64,000 nt of DNA from Natronosalvus hydrolyticus (lineage in GTDB: Archaea > Halobacteriota > Halobacteria > Halobacteriales > Natrialbaceae), in assembly GCA_025517525.1 (NCBI GenBank), contig JAOPJZ010000012.1:31350-95349 (forward strand), in the 5' to 3' direction. Made by a program: the position numbers and the translations under genes. Below the pieces are notes generated by a model. It was not told the DNA's origin and made no database searches. It was given only the letters and a program-made list of their open reading frames with translations. The first letter of the stretch is position 1; each line of letters starts with the position of its first letter. This document shows positions 1-7,263 of the stretch, one piece after another.

Positions 1-465
1 GATACCGAGCAGTCCGGCACCGACGATAACAGCGTCGTCGGCCGCTTCCGCGCTCTCGCGGATTTTGCGGGCATCCTGGAACGTCCAGAAGTGGTGAATG
101 CCCTCGGCGTCACTGTTCTCGACGGGCAACTGCGTCGGCGTCCCACCCGTCGCGATCAGGAGTTTGTCGTAGGGGATGTCGTCTTTTTCGTGGGTCCGAA
201 CGACGTGTTCGTCCGTATCAACGGTCACGACGTGAGTATTCAGCGAGAGCTCGATATCGCGCTCTTCGTACCACTCCTCGTCGTGGATCGAAATCGGCGC
301 CTCCGGCAGTTTGCCTTTCGCGTGTTCTTTGATCAGAATGCGATTGTACAGTGGCTCACCCTCATCGGTAATGACGGTTATCGAAGAATCCGGGTCCTCC
401 TCCCGGATTGTCTCTGCAGCCGAGCTGCCAGAGATACCGTCGCCGATGATGACGTACTCGGTCAT
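1..465 (-). CDS. FAD-dependent pyridine nucleotide-disulfide oxidoreductase, N-terminal part (cut by window edge)
   Basis: The first 155 codons of a gene that runs off the left edge. The protein opens with an FAD-binding dinucleotide fold (VIIGDGISGSSAAE, about residues 5-18). It continues with the ATGGTPTQLP segment typical of the disulfide oxidoreductase/NirB/rubredoxin-reductase group, and just before the edge a second GxGxxG (VIVGAGLLG) starts the NAD(P)H domain. The family moves electrons from NAD(P)H through FAD to a small acceptor protein or a fused domain. The acceptor cannot be told because the C-terminus is missing. The start is the ATG at 463-465, directly ahead of the Rossmann strand. 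Confidence 0.85.
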   Translation of the reverse strand, partial: MTEYVIIGDGISGSSAAETIREEDPDSSITVITDEGEPLYNRILIKEHAKGKLPEAPISIHDEEWYEERDIELSLNTHVVTVDTDEHVVRTHEKDDIPYDKLLIATGGTPTQLPVENSDAEGIHHFWTFQDARKIRESAEAADDAVIVGAGLLGI

Positions 466-789
466 ACCCGGAATCTTTGCAATGGGGGTTAAAGTGGGTT
501 GCTATCTGATTCATCGTCTCGACCGCCGAGTTCGTGTACATATTGCCACTTTATACCAGACGGCGCGCTCGAGCGAGCGGTCCATGCGCTGCCGAGTTGT
601 CCTCGATCGAAACCGCTCGAACCGCAGCGAAACTCTATTCATAGCAAATTATTAGACACATGATATTATAATTCGTAGTGGATACTCTCAAAGGTACACC
701 TTGTTCAGCCCGGCTCTTCGGTCGAAGCGTGATGTTTCGTGGCTTTCCCACTCCACATCGCTCAATAGTGTTCGGTACATAGCGGGCGT
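466..789. other. Intergenic region between divergent genes
   Basis: 324 bases between the divergent oxidoreductase and DUF6149 genes. The middle (about 640-680) is clearly AT-rich and probably carries the promoters. I see no convincing gene, repeat or RNA here; the short open frames that cross it have no recognisable protein. Confidence 0.5.
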
Positions 790-1386
790 ATGAAGCTCCG
801 TCAAAACGCACGCCATTTCGCCTCGAGAAAAGCCCTCGAGACGCCAGTCATCCGATCAGTTGCCGTGTCCGGACTCGTCCGTCTCCATACGTCCGTGTTC
901 TCCAAAAAGGCCGACCCGGCGCACGCCGAGGAACGAAAGGACCACCTCGACGGATTGTTCGAAGCGACGATGGAGACCTACCTCGAGGCCCTTCGGGCCG
1001 GCTACACCGAAGCCGAGGCCCGCGAGATCACCCATATTCAGGCGAACTTCGACTTTTACAATCACGGCTGGACCGAGATGATGGAGTTCCCTGCCGACGA
1101 ACTCGAGGCGCACTACGAACGCTATCAGGACTTTTTCGACACCTGGGGAATCACCATCGCCGAACCGCTCGGTGAGTTCAAACCGGATGGCGGTCTCCCG
1201 TTCGCACCCTCGACGCCGGAAAAGCTCGAGAATCCAGAACATCCACACGCAGAAGGGGGCTTTGCCGATGACGCGTACGTCGAAGGCCCAGACGGCGAAC
1301 TGATCGTCGGCGGTCAGGACGAACCCGAAGAGGTCGACGTCTCGAAAGCCGTTGGTGTCAGCGACCGCGATCTCGAGGAGGAGTGA
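790..1386 (+). CDS. DUF6149 family protein
   Basis: A 198-residue soluble acidic protein of the haloarchaeal family I recognise as DUF6149; function unknown. The first 40 residues are basic (MKLRQNARHFASRKALETP) and the middle is predicted mostly helical, with a long Glu/Asp-rich stretch. The last 50 residues are highly acidic and probably disordered. There is no signal peptide or catalytic motif. Its TGA stop lies inside the outer end of the palindromic element at 1384-1468. It appears to be transcribed alone. Confidence 0.8.
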   Translation: MKLRQNARHFASRKALETPVIRSVAVSGLVRLHTSVFSKKADPAHAEERKDHLDGLFEATMETYLEALRAGYTEAEAREITHIQANFDFYNHGWTEMMEFPADELEAHYERYQDFFDTWGITIAEPLGEFKPDGGLPFAPSTPEKLENPEHPHAEGGFADDAYVEGPDGELIVGGQDEPEEVDVSKAVGVSDRDLEEE

Positions 1387-1468
1387 TACGGTTTACTGTC
1401 GTCTCTTCCCGGTGATTGCCGATCCGGTAGGGGCAATCACCGGTAAACAGTTACCGTAGACCGTATCA
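1384..1468. repeat. Palindromic intergenic element, full-length copy
   Basis: An 85-base imperfect palindrome. It begins TGATACGGT and ends ACCGTATCA, and an inner 12-base perfect inverted pair (CCGGTGATTGCC / GGCAATCACCGG) closes on a loop of about ten bases. The first three bases are the stop codon of the upstream gene. Related half or degenerate copies lie at 13825, 34033, 48768 and 51826. The structure suits a small non-autonomous mobile element, a REP-like hairpin or a terminator; which one is not settled by the sequence. Confidence 0.75.
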
Positions 1469-1585
1469 GTTGAAACATACAGTCAAAGAAGTCGGTGAGT
1501 AGGGTTTCCGAACCGGAAACGGGTACTGTACCTGGCATTATGTGGGTCATGGAAATGTTTTCTCAGCGAGCACCGAAAGGGGTGT

Positions 1586-1949
1586 ATGAAACTGACCGGA
1601 ATCGACCATTTTGTCCGCACGGTCGAGGACGTCGGGGAAACGTGTACGTTCTGTGAGGAGCTGGGTGCCGAGGTAGAGACATTCAGGGAGGGTTACAAAG
1701 CGGTCCACTTCGGCGAACAGAAGATCACCATTCACCCGGTGGACACCGATATTGATCTCGTGGCCGGCGTTCCGACCGTCGGCGGTGGTGATCTCTGTCT
1801 CATCGCCGAGACGACGATAGAGGAAGTTGAAAGGCGATTGACCGAACGCGATATCTCGAGGGACCGGTCCCGACGGACAGATTACCTCGGCCTACATCAG
1901 GGATCCTGACGACAACCTCGTCTAGTTCGGGACGTATAACGATAGTTGA
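1586..1949 (+). pseudogene. Broken VOC (glyoxalase/bleomycin-resistance fold) protein gene
   Basis: The N-terminal 90 codons encode a clear VOC domain (MKLTGIDHFVRTVEDV, HFGEQKITIHP, then GDLCLIAET), normally a metal-binding enzyme fold of about 125 residues. The open frame leaves the family near 1855 and stops at about 1909. The neighbouring frame restores the conserved C-terminus (GQITSAYIRDPDDNLV) from about 1878, but is then cut by a TAG at 1923-1925 where the family usually has Glu, before ending FGTYNDS at 1949. A frameshift plus a nonsense codon, and a C-terminal region a few residues short, indicate a pseudogene. One sequencing error would not explain both lesions. Confidence 0.75.
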
Positions 1950-2334
1950 TAGGCTTCTCGATGAGGCTTCCAGTTCTCTCTCTCGCCCCACAATAATTTC
2001 CTAAAGGTTCGGAAAATGTCTCTTTAGTAGTACACTTTCAATTGCGGTCCGTGAACCGTCTCGGCGTCAAGTGGTTGGGAATTTCTGATTCTCATGATCG
2101 AGGTTACTTATCGTATCGTGTATATTTCAAAGCGTTGCTTCCCTCAGTTACGGAAATTAGAGCGTGTCGAACAACTCCAAGGCAATCGGTCTGATCCGTT
2201 TGTAGTTCTTCTGTATCGGTGGGATACCTACTCTCAGAAATCTGTTTTGTTTTGCCCAGCGTACACGTTGAATCGTCAGCGAACACGCTCGATAGAGATT
2301 AAAGGTTAATTGGCCGTATGCCCACTATAGGAAC
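1950..2334. other. AT-rich intergenic region
   Basis: 385 bases with no supported gene. Composition is clearly more AT-rich than the flanking genes. An AT-rich stretch ending near 2310 could hold the promoter of the winged-helix gene at 2335. The short frames at about 2094-2309 match nothing I know and lack the codon style of the neighbours. Confidence 0.4.
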
Positions 2335-2733
2335 ATGGGAATTGATATCCCCAGACGGGAGCAATGCGCAATCGATCGGTGGAATAAGCTCTATGAGGTT
2401 CTTGCCTCCCAGGAGCGTCGGATGATAATCTACTCGTTGAGGAATGCACCAGAGGAAAGACGAATTTCGCTCCCGGAGGCTGCGATGACACCCGAATCGT
2501 CGTGGGACCCCGAGACGATGACGACGCAACTCCAGCACAATCACCTCCCACAACTAGCCAATGCTGGCTACATTCGTTGGGAGCGCGATCCGTTTTGTGT
2601 TCAACGCGGTCCCCATTTTGCAGAAGTCGAAGTGCTGTTTAATCTCATCCACGCTTCGATAGATCAGTTTCCCGAGTCCCTGATTAACGGTTGCGAAGTT
2701 TATGAGGAAATGTATCACGATGCCATACAATGA
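2335..2733 (+). CDS. DUF7344-like winged-helix protein
   Basis: A 132-residue protein. Residues about 18-85 resemble the haloarchaeal DUF7344 winged-helix domain: LYEVLASQERRMIIYSLRNA, followed by a recognition region and a wing ending in LANAGYIRWERDP. Such proteins are usually DNA-binding regulators, but the target is unknown. The C-terminal 40 residues are helical and may dimerise. The gene overlaps the HalOD1 gene downstream, so the two are probably translated together. GC content is lower than that of core genes nearby, consistent with an accessory origin. Confidence 0.7.
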   Translation: MGIDIPRREQCAIDRWNKLYEVLASQERRMIIYSLRNAPEERRISLPEAAMTPESSWDPETMTTQLQHNHLPQLANAGYIRWERDPFCVQRGPHFAEVEVLFNLIHASIDQFPESLINGCEVYEEMYHDAIQ

Positions 2734-2971
2734 CATTGTCGTCGACGTAGTCGAAGCGATAGCTCAATCGGATAATATAGACTCATCAGAGGTGGAATTC
2801 ACTCTTGCGGAGTATATCGATCCAGGTGTGTTAGAAAAATTAGAAAACATGGACGACAGCGTCTGGGAATTAACGTTTCGTGTTTCAGACCACCAGGTAC
2901 GACTTACGCACGATGGGGCAATATTTGTCGATGGCGTGAAAAGAGAAAACGGAACCGTAAGACAAGAATGA
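2720..2971 (+). CDS. HalOD1 output-domain protein
   Basis: An 83-residue protein that is almost entirely one HalOD1 domain. It shows the pattern VVEAIAQSDNIDSSEVE, IDPGVLEKL and a C-terminal beta pair (WELTFRVSDHQVRLTHDG). HalOD1 is a haloarchaeal output module with no known biochemical activity, often attached to or encoded beside sensory and regulatory proteins. I prefer the ATG at 2720, because the earlier in-frame ATG at 2702 adds six residues outside the domain. The 14-base overlap with the winged-helix gene suggests translational coupling and a shared regulatory role. Confidence 0.75.
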   Translation: MPYNDIVVDVVEAIAQSDNIDSSEVEFTLAEYIDPGVLEKLENMDDSVWELTFRVSDHQVRLTHDGAIFVDGVKRENGTVRQE

Positions 2972-3180
2972 TCCTTCATAGAATATCCACGAGTAGGTGA
3001 TTGATAGGAATATCTGAGTATTTTGCAAACCGATAGGCATGCTCGAGCCACAGCCACGTGCGTACAGTCCCCTTCGTTGAGAAGTGTGTCCTGTCCATCA
3101 CAGGTGGAATCGATCGCTGGTACACGACGGCATTGGACCCGCTATCGATCATTGTACTGGCCCTCGAGTACTCGTTTCAA
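2972..3180. other. Intergenic sequence before the IS-end zone
   Basis: No supported gene. A short frame from about 3058 could encode about 45 residues with a hydrophobic stretch (LSIIVLALEYSF), but it runs into the repeat zone and resembles no family I recognise. It may be debris of a disrupted gene. Confidence 0.3.
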
Positions 3181-3711
3181 CTAAATGGTAGCGCGGAGTC
3201 CCCTTCTGCTCACGGCTTCGCCGTTCGCACGGTCAGCGGAACCTTCGGTTCCGCGCTATCCTCAAGCGCGAGCGAAGCGAGCGGTAGGGAGGGGAGGAGC
3301 GCGTTCCGCGCTATCCTCAAGCGCGAGCGAAGCGAGCGGTAGGGAGGGGAGGAGCGCGTGGCGAAGCTGGGCGAAACAGTTAGTATCTGCCGGCTCGTCG
3401 TCTTATGAAATCCATGCCAGGCTTCAGACAGCCCTGCAAAGGGTGCCGATACCGACATTGCGGGAGGCAAAGGGACGGTATCTTGGGATGGACGGGCTGC
3501 CGTCAACCGGCCCCAAAGGACGGATCGGTGACGTGATCGCTCCGAGCAAGCTCAACTTGCCGCGAAGTCGCCGAGGTCACGTCCAATTAAATTGCCTCTG
3601 CCGACCGACCTCATCGGCAAACAAGTCGGTCCGGGACCACAGCTCCCGGCCGAAGCCACGCAAGCTCCGTCCTCATAACGCCTTTGGCGTTCAGGGCGGG
3701 GTAGTTGACAT
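3181..3711 (+). mobile_element. Cluster of decayed IS200/IS605 (TnpB-type) right-end remnants
   Basis: The segment contains three stretches with the look of haloarchaeal TnpB-element right ends: a CCTCA start, a GC-rich hairpin, then a G-rich run. Two are identical tandem copies at 3248-3357. The third, at about 3672-3711, has a hairpin of GCC/GGC arms and ends GGGCGGGGTAGTTGAC. Between them, 3395-3670 is GC-rich and may be the eroded 3' part of a tnpB gene or its RNA. One short frame (3405-3536) encodes 43 residues with CxxC-type cysteines. No intact transposase is present. Assignment rests on the end motif only. Confidence 0.5.
3248..3357. repeat. Exact tandem duplication, 55-base unit, two copies
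   Basis: Copies at 3248-3302 and 3303-3357 are identical. Each begins GTTCCGCGCTATCCTCA and holds an inner hairpin built on the GCGCGAGC / GCGAGCGG arms, followed by GGTAGGGAGGGGAGGAG. Exact identity implies a recent duplication, or an assembly artefact. Confidence 0.85.
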
Positions 3712-3770
3712 TCGATTTCCACACCGCTAAGTAGTCCGGCCCCAGCCGTTGGGATAGATCACACGCCTGT

Positions 3771-5060
3771 ATGTCACTCAATTCGAATGATCAATCGATA
3801 GCCGGGTTCACGATGACCGGGCACGCGCTGGTTCACTGGTTCGAAACCGCAATTCCCATCTTTCTGGTCGTCTGGCTGGCCGAGTTCGACGTCTCGGTCG
3901 TTTTCATCGGCCTGATCGTGGCCCTCGGGTACGCCCCGTTCGGCCTCGGCGCACTCCCGGGTGGTATCCTCGCCGACCGATACGGGCCGAAACGCCTCAT
4001 CGTCATCTGCCTCGCCGGGATGAGTCTCGCCTTCGGGGTGCTTGCCGCCGCTTCGTTGCTCGAGTCGATTTACGCCATCGCCGTCGGGTTGCTTCTGTGG
4101 GGAATCGCAGCCAGCATCTACCATCCAGCTGGCCTCGCCCTGATCAGTACGGGCGTCGAAGAACGGGGCACCGTCTTCGCCTGGCACGGCATCGCCGGCA
4201 ACGTCGGCATCGCGCTCGGCCCCTTCGTCGCCGCAACGCTGTTGATCTTCCTCGAGTGGCCACTCGTCGCCGCGTTGCTCGCGATCCCCGGCATGCTGGC
4301 GGTCGTGTACGGATTGACGGCCCAGTTCGATCCGATCGCAGCGGTCGCAGACGACGTCGACGCCGGCCCGGACGAAGCCCTCTCGCTCTCGGATCTCGTC
4401 ACGAACTCCCGCGCCCTCTTCGCCAGCGCATTCGCCATCGTGTTCGTCATCGTCACGTTCGAAGGGCTGTTTTATCGTGGGGTGCTCACCTACCTCCCCG
4501 AAATCATGCACGGACTGCCTGTCATCGAGGGACTGGTGGTTCCGGGGGCCTTCGAGGCCTACGATATCGAGCCCGAGTATTACATCTACGTTGGCCTGCT
4601 CGTGGTCGGCATGGGCGGGCAGTACGTCGGCGGAAAACTGACCGATACGATCCCGGCTGCCCGCGGACTGGCTGGCATGTTCGCCATCCTTGCAGTGCTC
4701 GCGTTGGCGTTCGTTCCAGTCTCCAACCTCGGGATATTCCCGCTGCTGGTCCTCTGTGCTGTACTCGGCTTTTTCCTGTTTGCGATTCAGCCGTTCTACC
4801 AGAACGCAGTCGCCGTCTACACCCCGCCCGACACCCGTGGACTCTCCTATGGCTACACCTACCTGGGGGAGTTCGGACTCGGTGCCGCTAGCATCGCCAT
4901 CGGCGGCTTCGTCCTCGGCGAGTTGAGCGTGGCCGCCTTCTTCGTCGTCATCTCGAGTTTCGCCCTCGCCGGGAGTGCGTTGTCGGTCGCACTGGCACTC
5001 GGCCTGGACCGGGTGTTCGACCGTTTCGGCGCGGAACCCGCGGTCGGTGCTGAGGGCTGA
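3771..5060 (+). CDS. Major facilitator superfamily transporter
   Basis: 429 residues with about twelve hydrophobic segments, the usual size of an MFS permease. The motif A equivalent GGILADRYGPKRL lies in the loop between segments 2 and 3 (about residues 64-76). The helix following residue 100 (LLLWGIAASIYHPAGLALIS) is rich in small residues, as in drug/sugar-type porters. The central loop is acidic (DDVDAGPDEALSL). Substrate cannot be deduced; the family includes exporters of drugs and importers of sugars or organic anions. It stands alone, with the small membrane protein gene 70 bases downstream. Confidence 0.9.
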   Translation: MSLNSNDQSIAGFTMTGHALVHWFETAIPIFLVVWLAEFDVSVVFIGLIVALGYAPFGLGALPGGILADRYGPKRLIVICLAGMSLAFGVLAAASLLESIYAIAVGLLLWGIAASIYHPAGLALISTGVEERGTVFAWHGIAGNVGIALGPFVAATLLIFLEWPLVAALLAIPGMLAVVYGLTAQFDPIAAVADDVDAGPDEALSLSDLVTNSRALFASAFAIVFVIVTFEGLFYRGVLTYLPEIMHGLPVIEGLVVPGAFEAYDIEPEYYIYVGLLVVGMGGQYVGGKLTDTIPAARGLAGMFAILAVLALAFVPVSNLGIFPLLVLCAVLGFFLFAIQPFYQNAVAVYTPPDTRGLSYGYTYLGEFGLGAASIAIGGFVLGELSVAAFFVVISSFALAGSALSVALALGLDRVFDRFGAEPAVGAEG

Positions 5061-5129
5061 CCGGATCTACGCCGCGAGTTCGAGTCGTGCACCAATCGTT
5101 TTTTGTGGCCCACACGCTCAGTATCTGTT

Positions 5130-5507
5130 ATGAGCGATTCCACGAAACAAGCACTGACGGTCGGGATGGCGATTGGCGGTGTTCTGGTCCTGCTCGGTAT
5201 CCTCGCGTACGTGATAACTGATTTCGCCAGTATAACTGCGCTCATCCCGGCCTTCTTTGGCGCCGTGTTTGTCGCCATCGGTGCTCTGGGTGACAAAACC
5301 GTTGGCGTGAAGCCTGCCCTCTACGCCCTGGGTGGCCTCTCCGCACTCGCTATAGCGGGCAGTCTTCGAGGTGTACCGGACATGCTCGAGCTCGTCACGG
5401 GTGGAAGTGTCGATGCACCCGTTGCAGTCGGTGCTCAGGGGGCGATGATCCTCTGTAGCTTGATCGTGTTGGTGTTCGTGTTCAAAGCACTTGCCACAGA
5501 CCACTAG
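5130..5507 (+). CDS. Small membrane protein, four predicted helices
   Basis: 125 residues with four hydrophobic segments: about 10-32, 35-53, 63-78 and 97-118. It has no catalytic motif. The layout is that of an uncharacterised haloarchaeal integral membrane family; no function is known to me. The ATG at 5130 is preferred over the upstream in-frame ATG at 5103, because the extra nine residues precede a natural MSDSTKQ start just ahead of the first helix. It may share a transcript with the MFS gene. Confidence 0.75.
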   Translation: MSDSTKQALTVGMAIGGVLVLLGILAYVITDFASITALIPAFFGAVFVAIGALGDKTVGVKPALYALGGLSALAIAGSLRGVPDMLELVTGGSVDAPVAVGAQGAMILCSLIVLVFVFKALATDH

Positions 5508-5568
5508 GCGACCGAACGACGCCAACCCGAATCACACCAGTTTTCTCGGTTCACTCGAAGGCAGGAGT

Positions 5569-6054
5569 ATGATCGAATCCACGCTCTGTTTCGTCCTCGA
5601 GGACGAGCAGGTCCTGTTGATCGAAAAGCGCCGTGGCCTGGGCGAAGGCTGGTACAACGGCCCCGGCGGCAAACTCGAGGACGGCGAAACGCCTCGCGAG
5701 TGCGCCGTGCGCGAAGTCAAAGAGGAAGTCGGACTCGAGATCCCACTCGGAAGTGCGGAAAAAGCGGGACATCTGACGTTTACGCTCGACGGCGAGGATC
5801 ACATCGAGACGCACGTTTTCCGAACGTGGAAGTACCACGGCACCCCCCAGACGACGCCCGAGGCCTACCCCGAGTGGGTGGCGTTCGAGGACGTTCCCTA
5901 CGACCGGATGTGGGACGATGACCAGTACTGGCTCCCAAAGGTTCTCGAGGGAGATACCGTCGAAGCCACGTTCGAGTTCAAAGGGGGCGAACCCCTCGAC
6001 GAAGCGGATCTGGTGGCTCAGGACCTCGAGTTTGGGATCGATTTCGAGGAGTAA
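5569..6054 (+). CDS. Nudix hydrolase (MutT/8-oxo-dGTP diphosphatase type)
   Basis: 161 residues with a complete Nudix box at about residues 35-57: G-x5-E-x7-REVKEEVGL, beginning GKLEDGETPRE. The flanking sequence (CFVLEDEQVLLIEKRRGLGEGWYNGPGGK) is typical of the MTH1/8-oxo-dGTPase-like branch, which hydrolyses oxidised purine nucleoside triphosphates to the monophosphate. Exact substrate is an inference. I chose the ATG at 5569, which starts directly on the first beta strand (MIESTLCFVLED); the longer frame from 5491 adds 26 residues with no family support. The C-terminus is acidic. Confidence 0.88.
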   Translation: MIESTLCFVLEDEQVLLIEKRRGLGEGWYNGPGGKLEDGETPRECAVREVKEEVGLEIPLGSAEKAGHLTFTLDGEDHIETHVFRTWKYHGTPQTTPEAYPEWVAFEDVPYDRMWDDDQYWLPKVLEGDTVEATFEFKGGEPLDEADLVAQDLEFGIDFEE

Positions 6055-6078
6055 CCGGAAAGGAGAGCCTCGAATTCG

Positions 6079-7059
6079 TCAGGGAACGAGGACGACTTTC
6101 CCCGTACTCTTTCGGTCCTCGATGAACTGATGAGCTTCGGCCGCCTCCTCGAGGGCGAAGGTTTCGCCAACGATGACCTCGAGTTCGCCGTCGCTGAGCC
6201 CCTGGGTCAGGTCCGGAATCGCCTGCATGATCCGGTTTGGATCGTGGCGCGAGGCTTGCCCGAGGTGGAAGCCGATGACTGACTTGTTCTCGAACAACAA
6301 TCGCTGGTTCTGTGCACTCGCGGGGACGCCGCTGGCAACCCCGTAGGTGACGAGCCGGCCGAAGTGGGCCAGCGCATCGAGGCTGTGATCGAAAACGTCG
6401 TCCCCGACGCTCTCGAGAACCAGGTCGACACCCTCTTCATCGGTTTCGGCGTCCACGACTTCGCGGAAATCCGTCTCTGTGTACTGGATCGGATGATCGC
6501 AGCCGAGGTCCGCCGCAAGCTCGAGTTTTGCCTCCGTGCTGGCCGTCCCAAACACCGTCGCGCCCGCTCTCGAGGCCAACTGGACCGCAGCCGTGCCAAC
6601 GCCACCGGCAGCGGCCTGGATGAGGACGGATTCGCCTTCCTCGAGGCCACCCCATTCGAACAGACACGAGTGTGCCGTTAGAAACTGGACGGGAAAGCCG
6701 GCGGCTTCCTCGAACGTCATCCCGCCAGGAATCGGCAACAGCATCTGTGCGTTTGCCGTCACGTACTCGGCGTAGCCGCCGCCGTTGAGCATTCCGACGA
6801 CTCGGTCGCCTTCGCTCAATCCGACGTCATCGCCCGTCGCGTGGACGGTTCCGGCGGCTTCCATGCCTGGCACGTAGGCCGGTTCTGGTCCACCGGGGTA
6901 CAGTCCCCGACGCTGCATTATGTCTGCAAAGTTGATTCCCGCCGCCTCGACCTCGATACGCACTTCGCCAGGTCCGGGCTCTGGAATATCGCGTTCGACG
7001 ACCTCGAGAACGTCGCTATCACCGTAGGAGCCGACTTCGATGGCGTTCATTGGGGACAT
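6079..7059 (-). CDS. Zinc-independent quinone oxidoreductase (MDR superfamily)
   Basis: 326 residues, the normal length for NADPH:quinone reductase. The N-terminal GroES-like domain carries IEVEAAGINFADIMQRRG and YVPGMEAAGTV. The Rossmann domain has the nucleotide loop AAAGGVGTAAVQLA (about residues 150-163). No zinc-ligand cysteine cluster is visible, as expected for the quinone oxidoreductase branch rather than alcohol dehydrogenase. It probably reduces quinones or enones with NADPH. The start at 7059 (MSPMNAIEV) is chosen; a frame extending to 7884 only shadows proS. It is divergent from proS. Confidence 0.88.
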   Translation of the reverse strand: MSPMNAIEVGSYGDSDVLEVVERDIPEPGPGEVRIEVEAAGINFADIMQRRGLYPGGPEPAYVPGMEAAGTVHATGDDVGLSEGDRVVGMLNGGGYAEYVTANAQMLLPIPGGMTFEEAAGFPVQFLTAHSCLFEWGGLEEGESVLIQAAAGGVGTAAVQLASRAGATVFGTASTEAKLELAADLGCDHPIQYTETDFREVVDAETDEEGVDLVLESVGDDVFDHSLDALAHFGRLVTYGVASGVPASAQNQRLLFENKSVIGFHLGQASRHDPNRIMQAIPDLTQGLSDGELEVIVGETFALEEAAEAHQFIEDRKSTGKVVLVP

Positions 7060-7263
7060 ACTAATCCGTTTGAACGTCGGCTTTGGAGAGGGATAAAAGA
7101 CAGCGAACCGGAGAAAACCAACCCGGTATGCCGTTACCCGTCGAGGGAAAAGCGAGCCCCCAATCACCTCTGGTGACCGCAGGCACCAATCAACTGCCGT
7201 GGGGCCGCGAACCGCCCACACACCTTCGCATGGTTTAAGAGCACGCTGGCAGACTGACGAAGT

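Noticed and set aside
3405..3536. 43-codon cysteine-containing frame as a small zinc-finger protein gene
   Set aside because: The cysteine spacing does not match the CPxCG small-protein pattern and it lies amid decayed IS sequence; more likely tnpB debris.
3181..3711. CRISPR array
   Set aside because: Only two adjacent identical copies without spacers; end hairpins of TnpB-type elements explain the repetition better.
3774..4511. Long minus-strand open frame (245 codons) opposite the MFS gene
   Set aside because: Composition is a run of Asp/Glu/Arg with no fold; it is the complement of transmembrane codons of the MFS transporter, which has clear family motifs.
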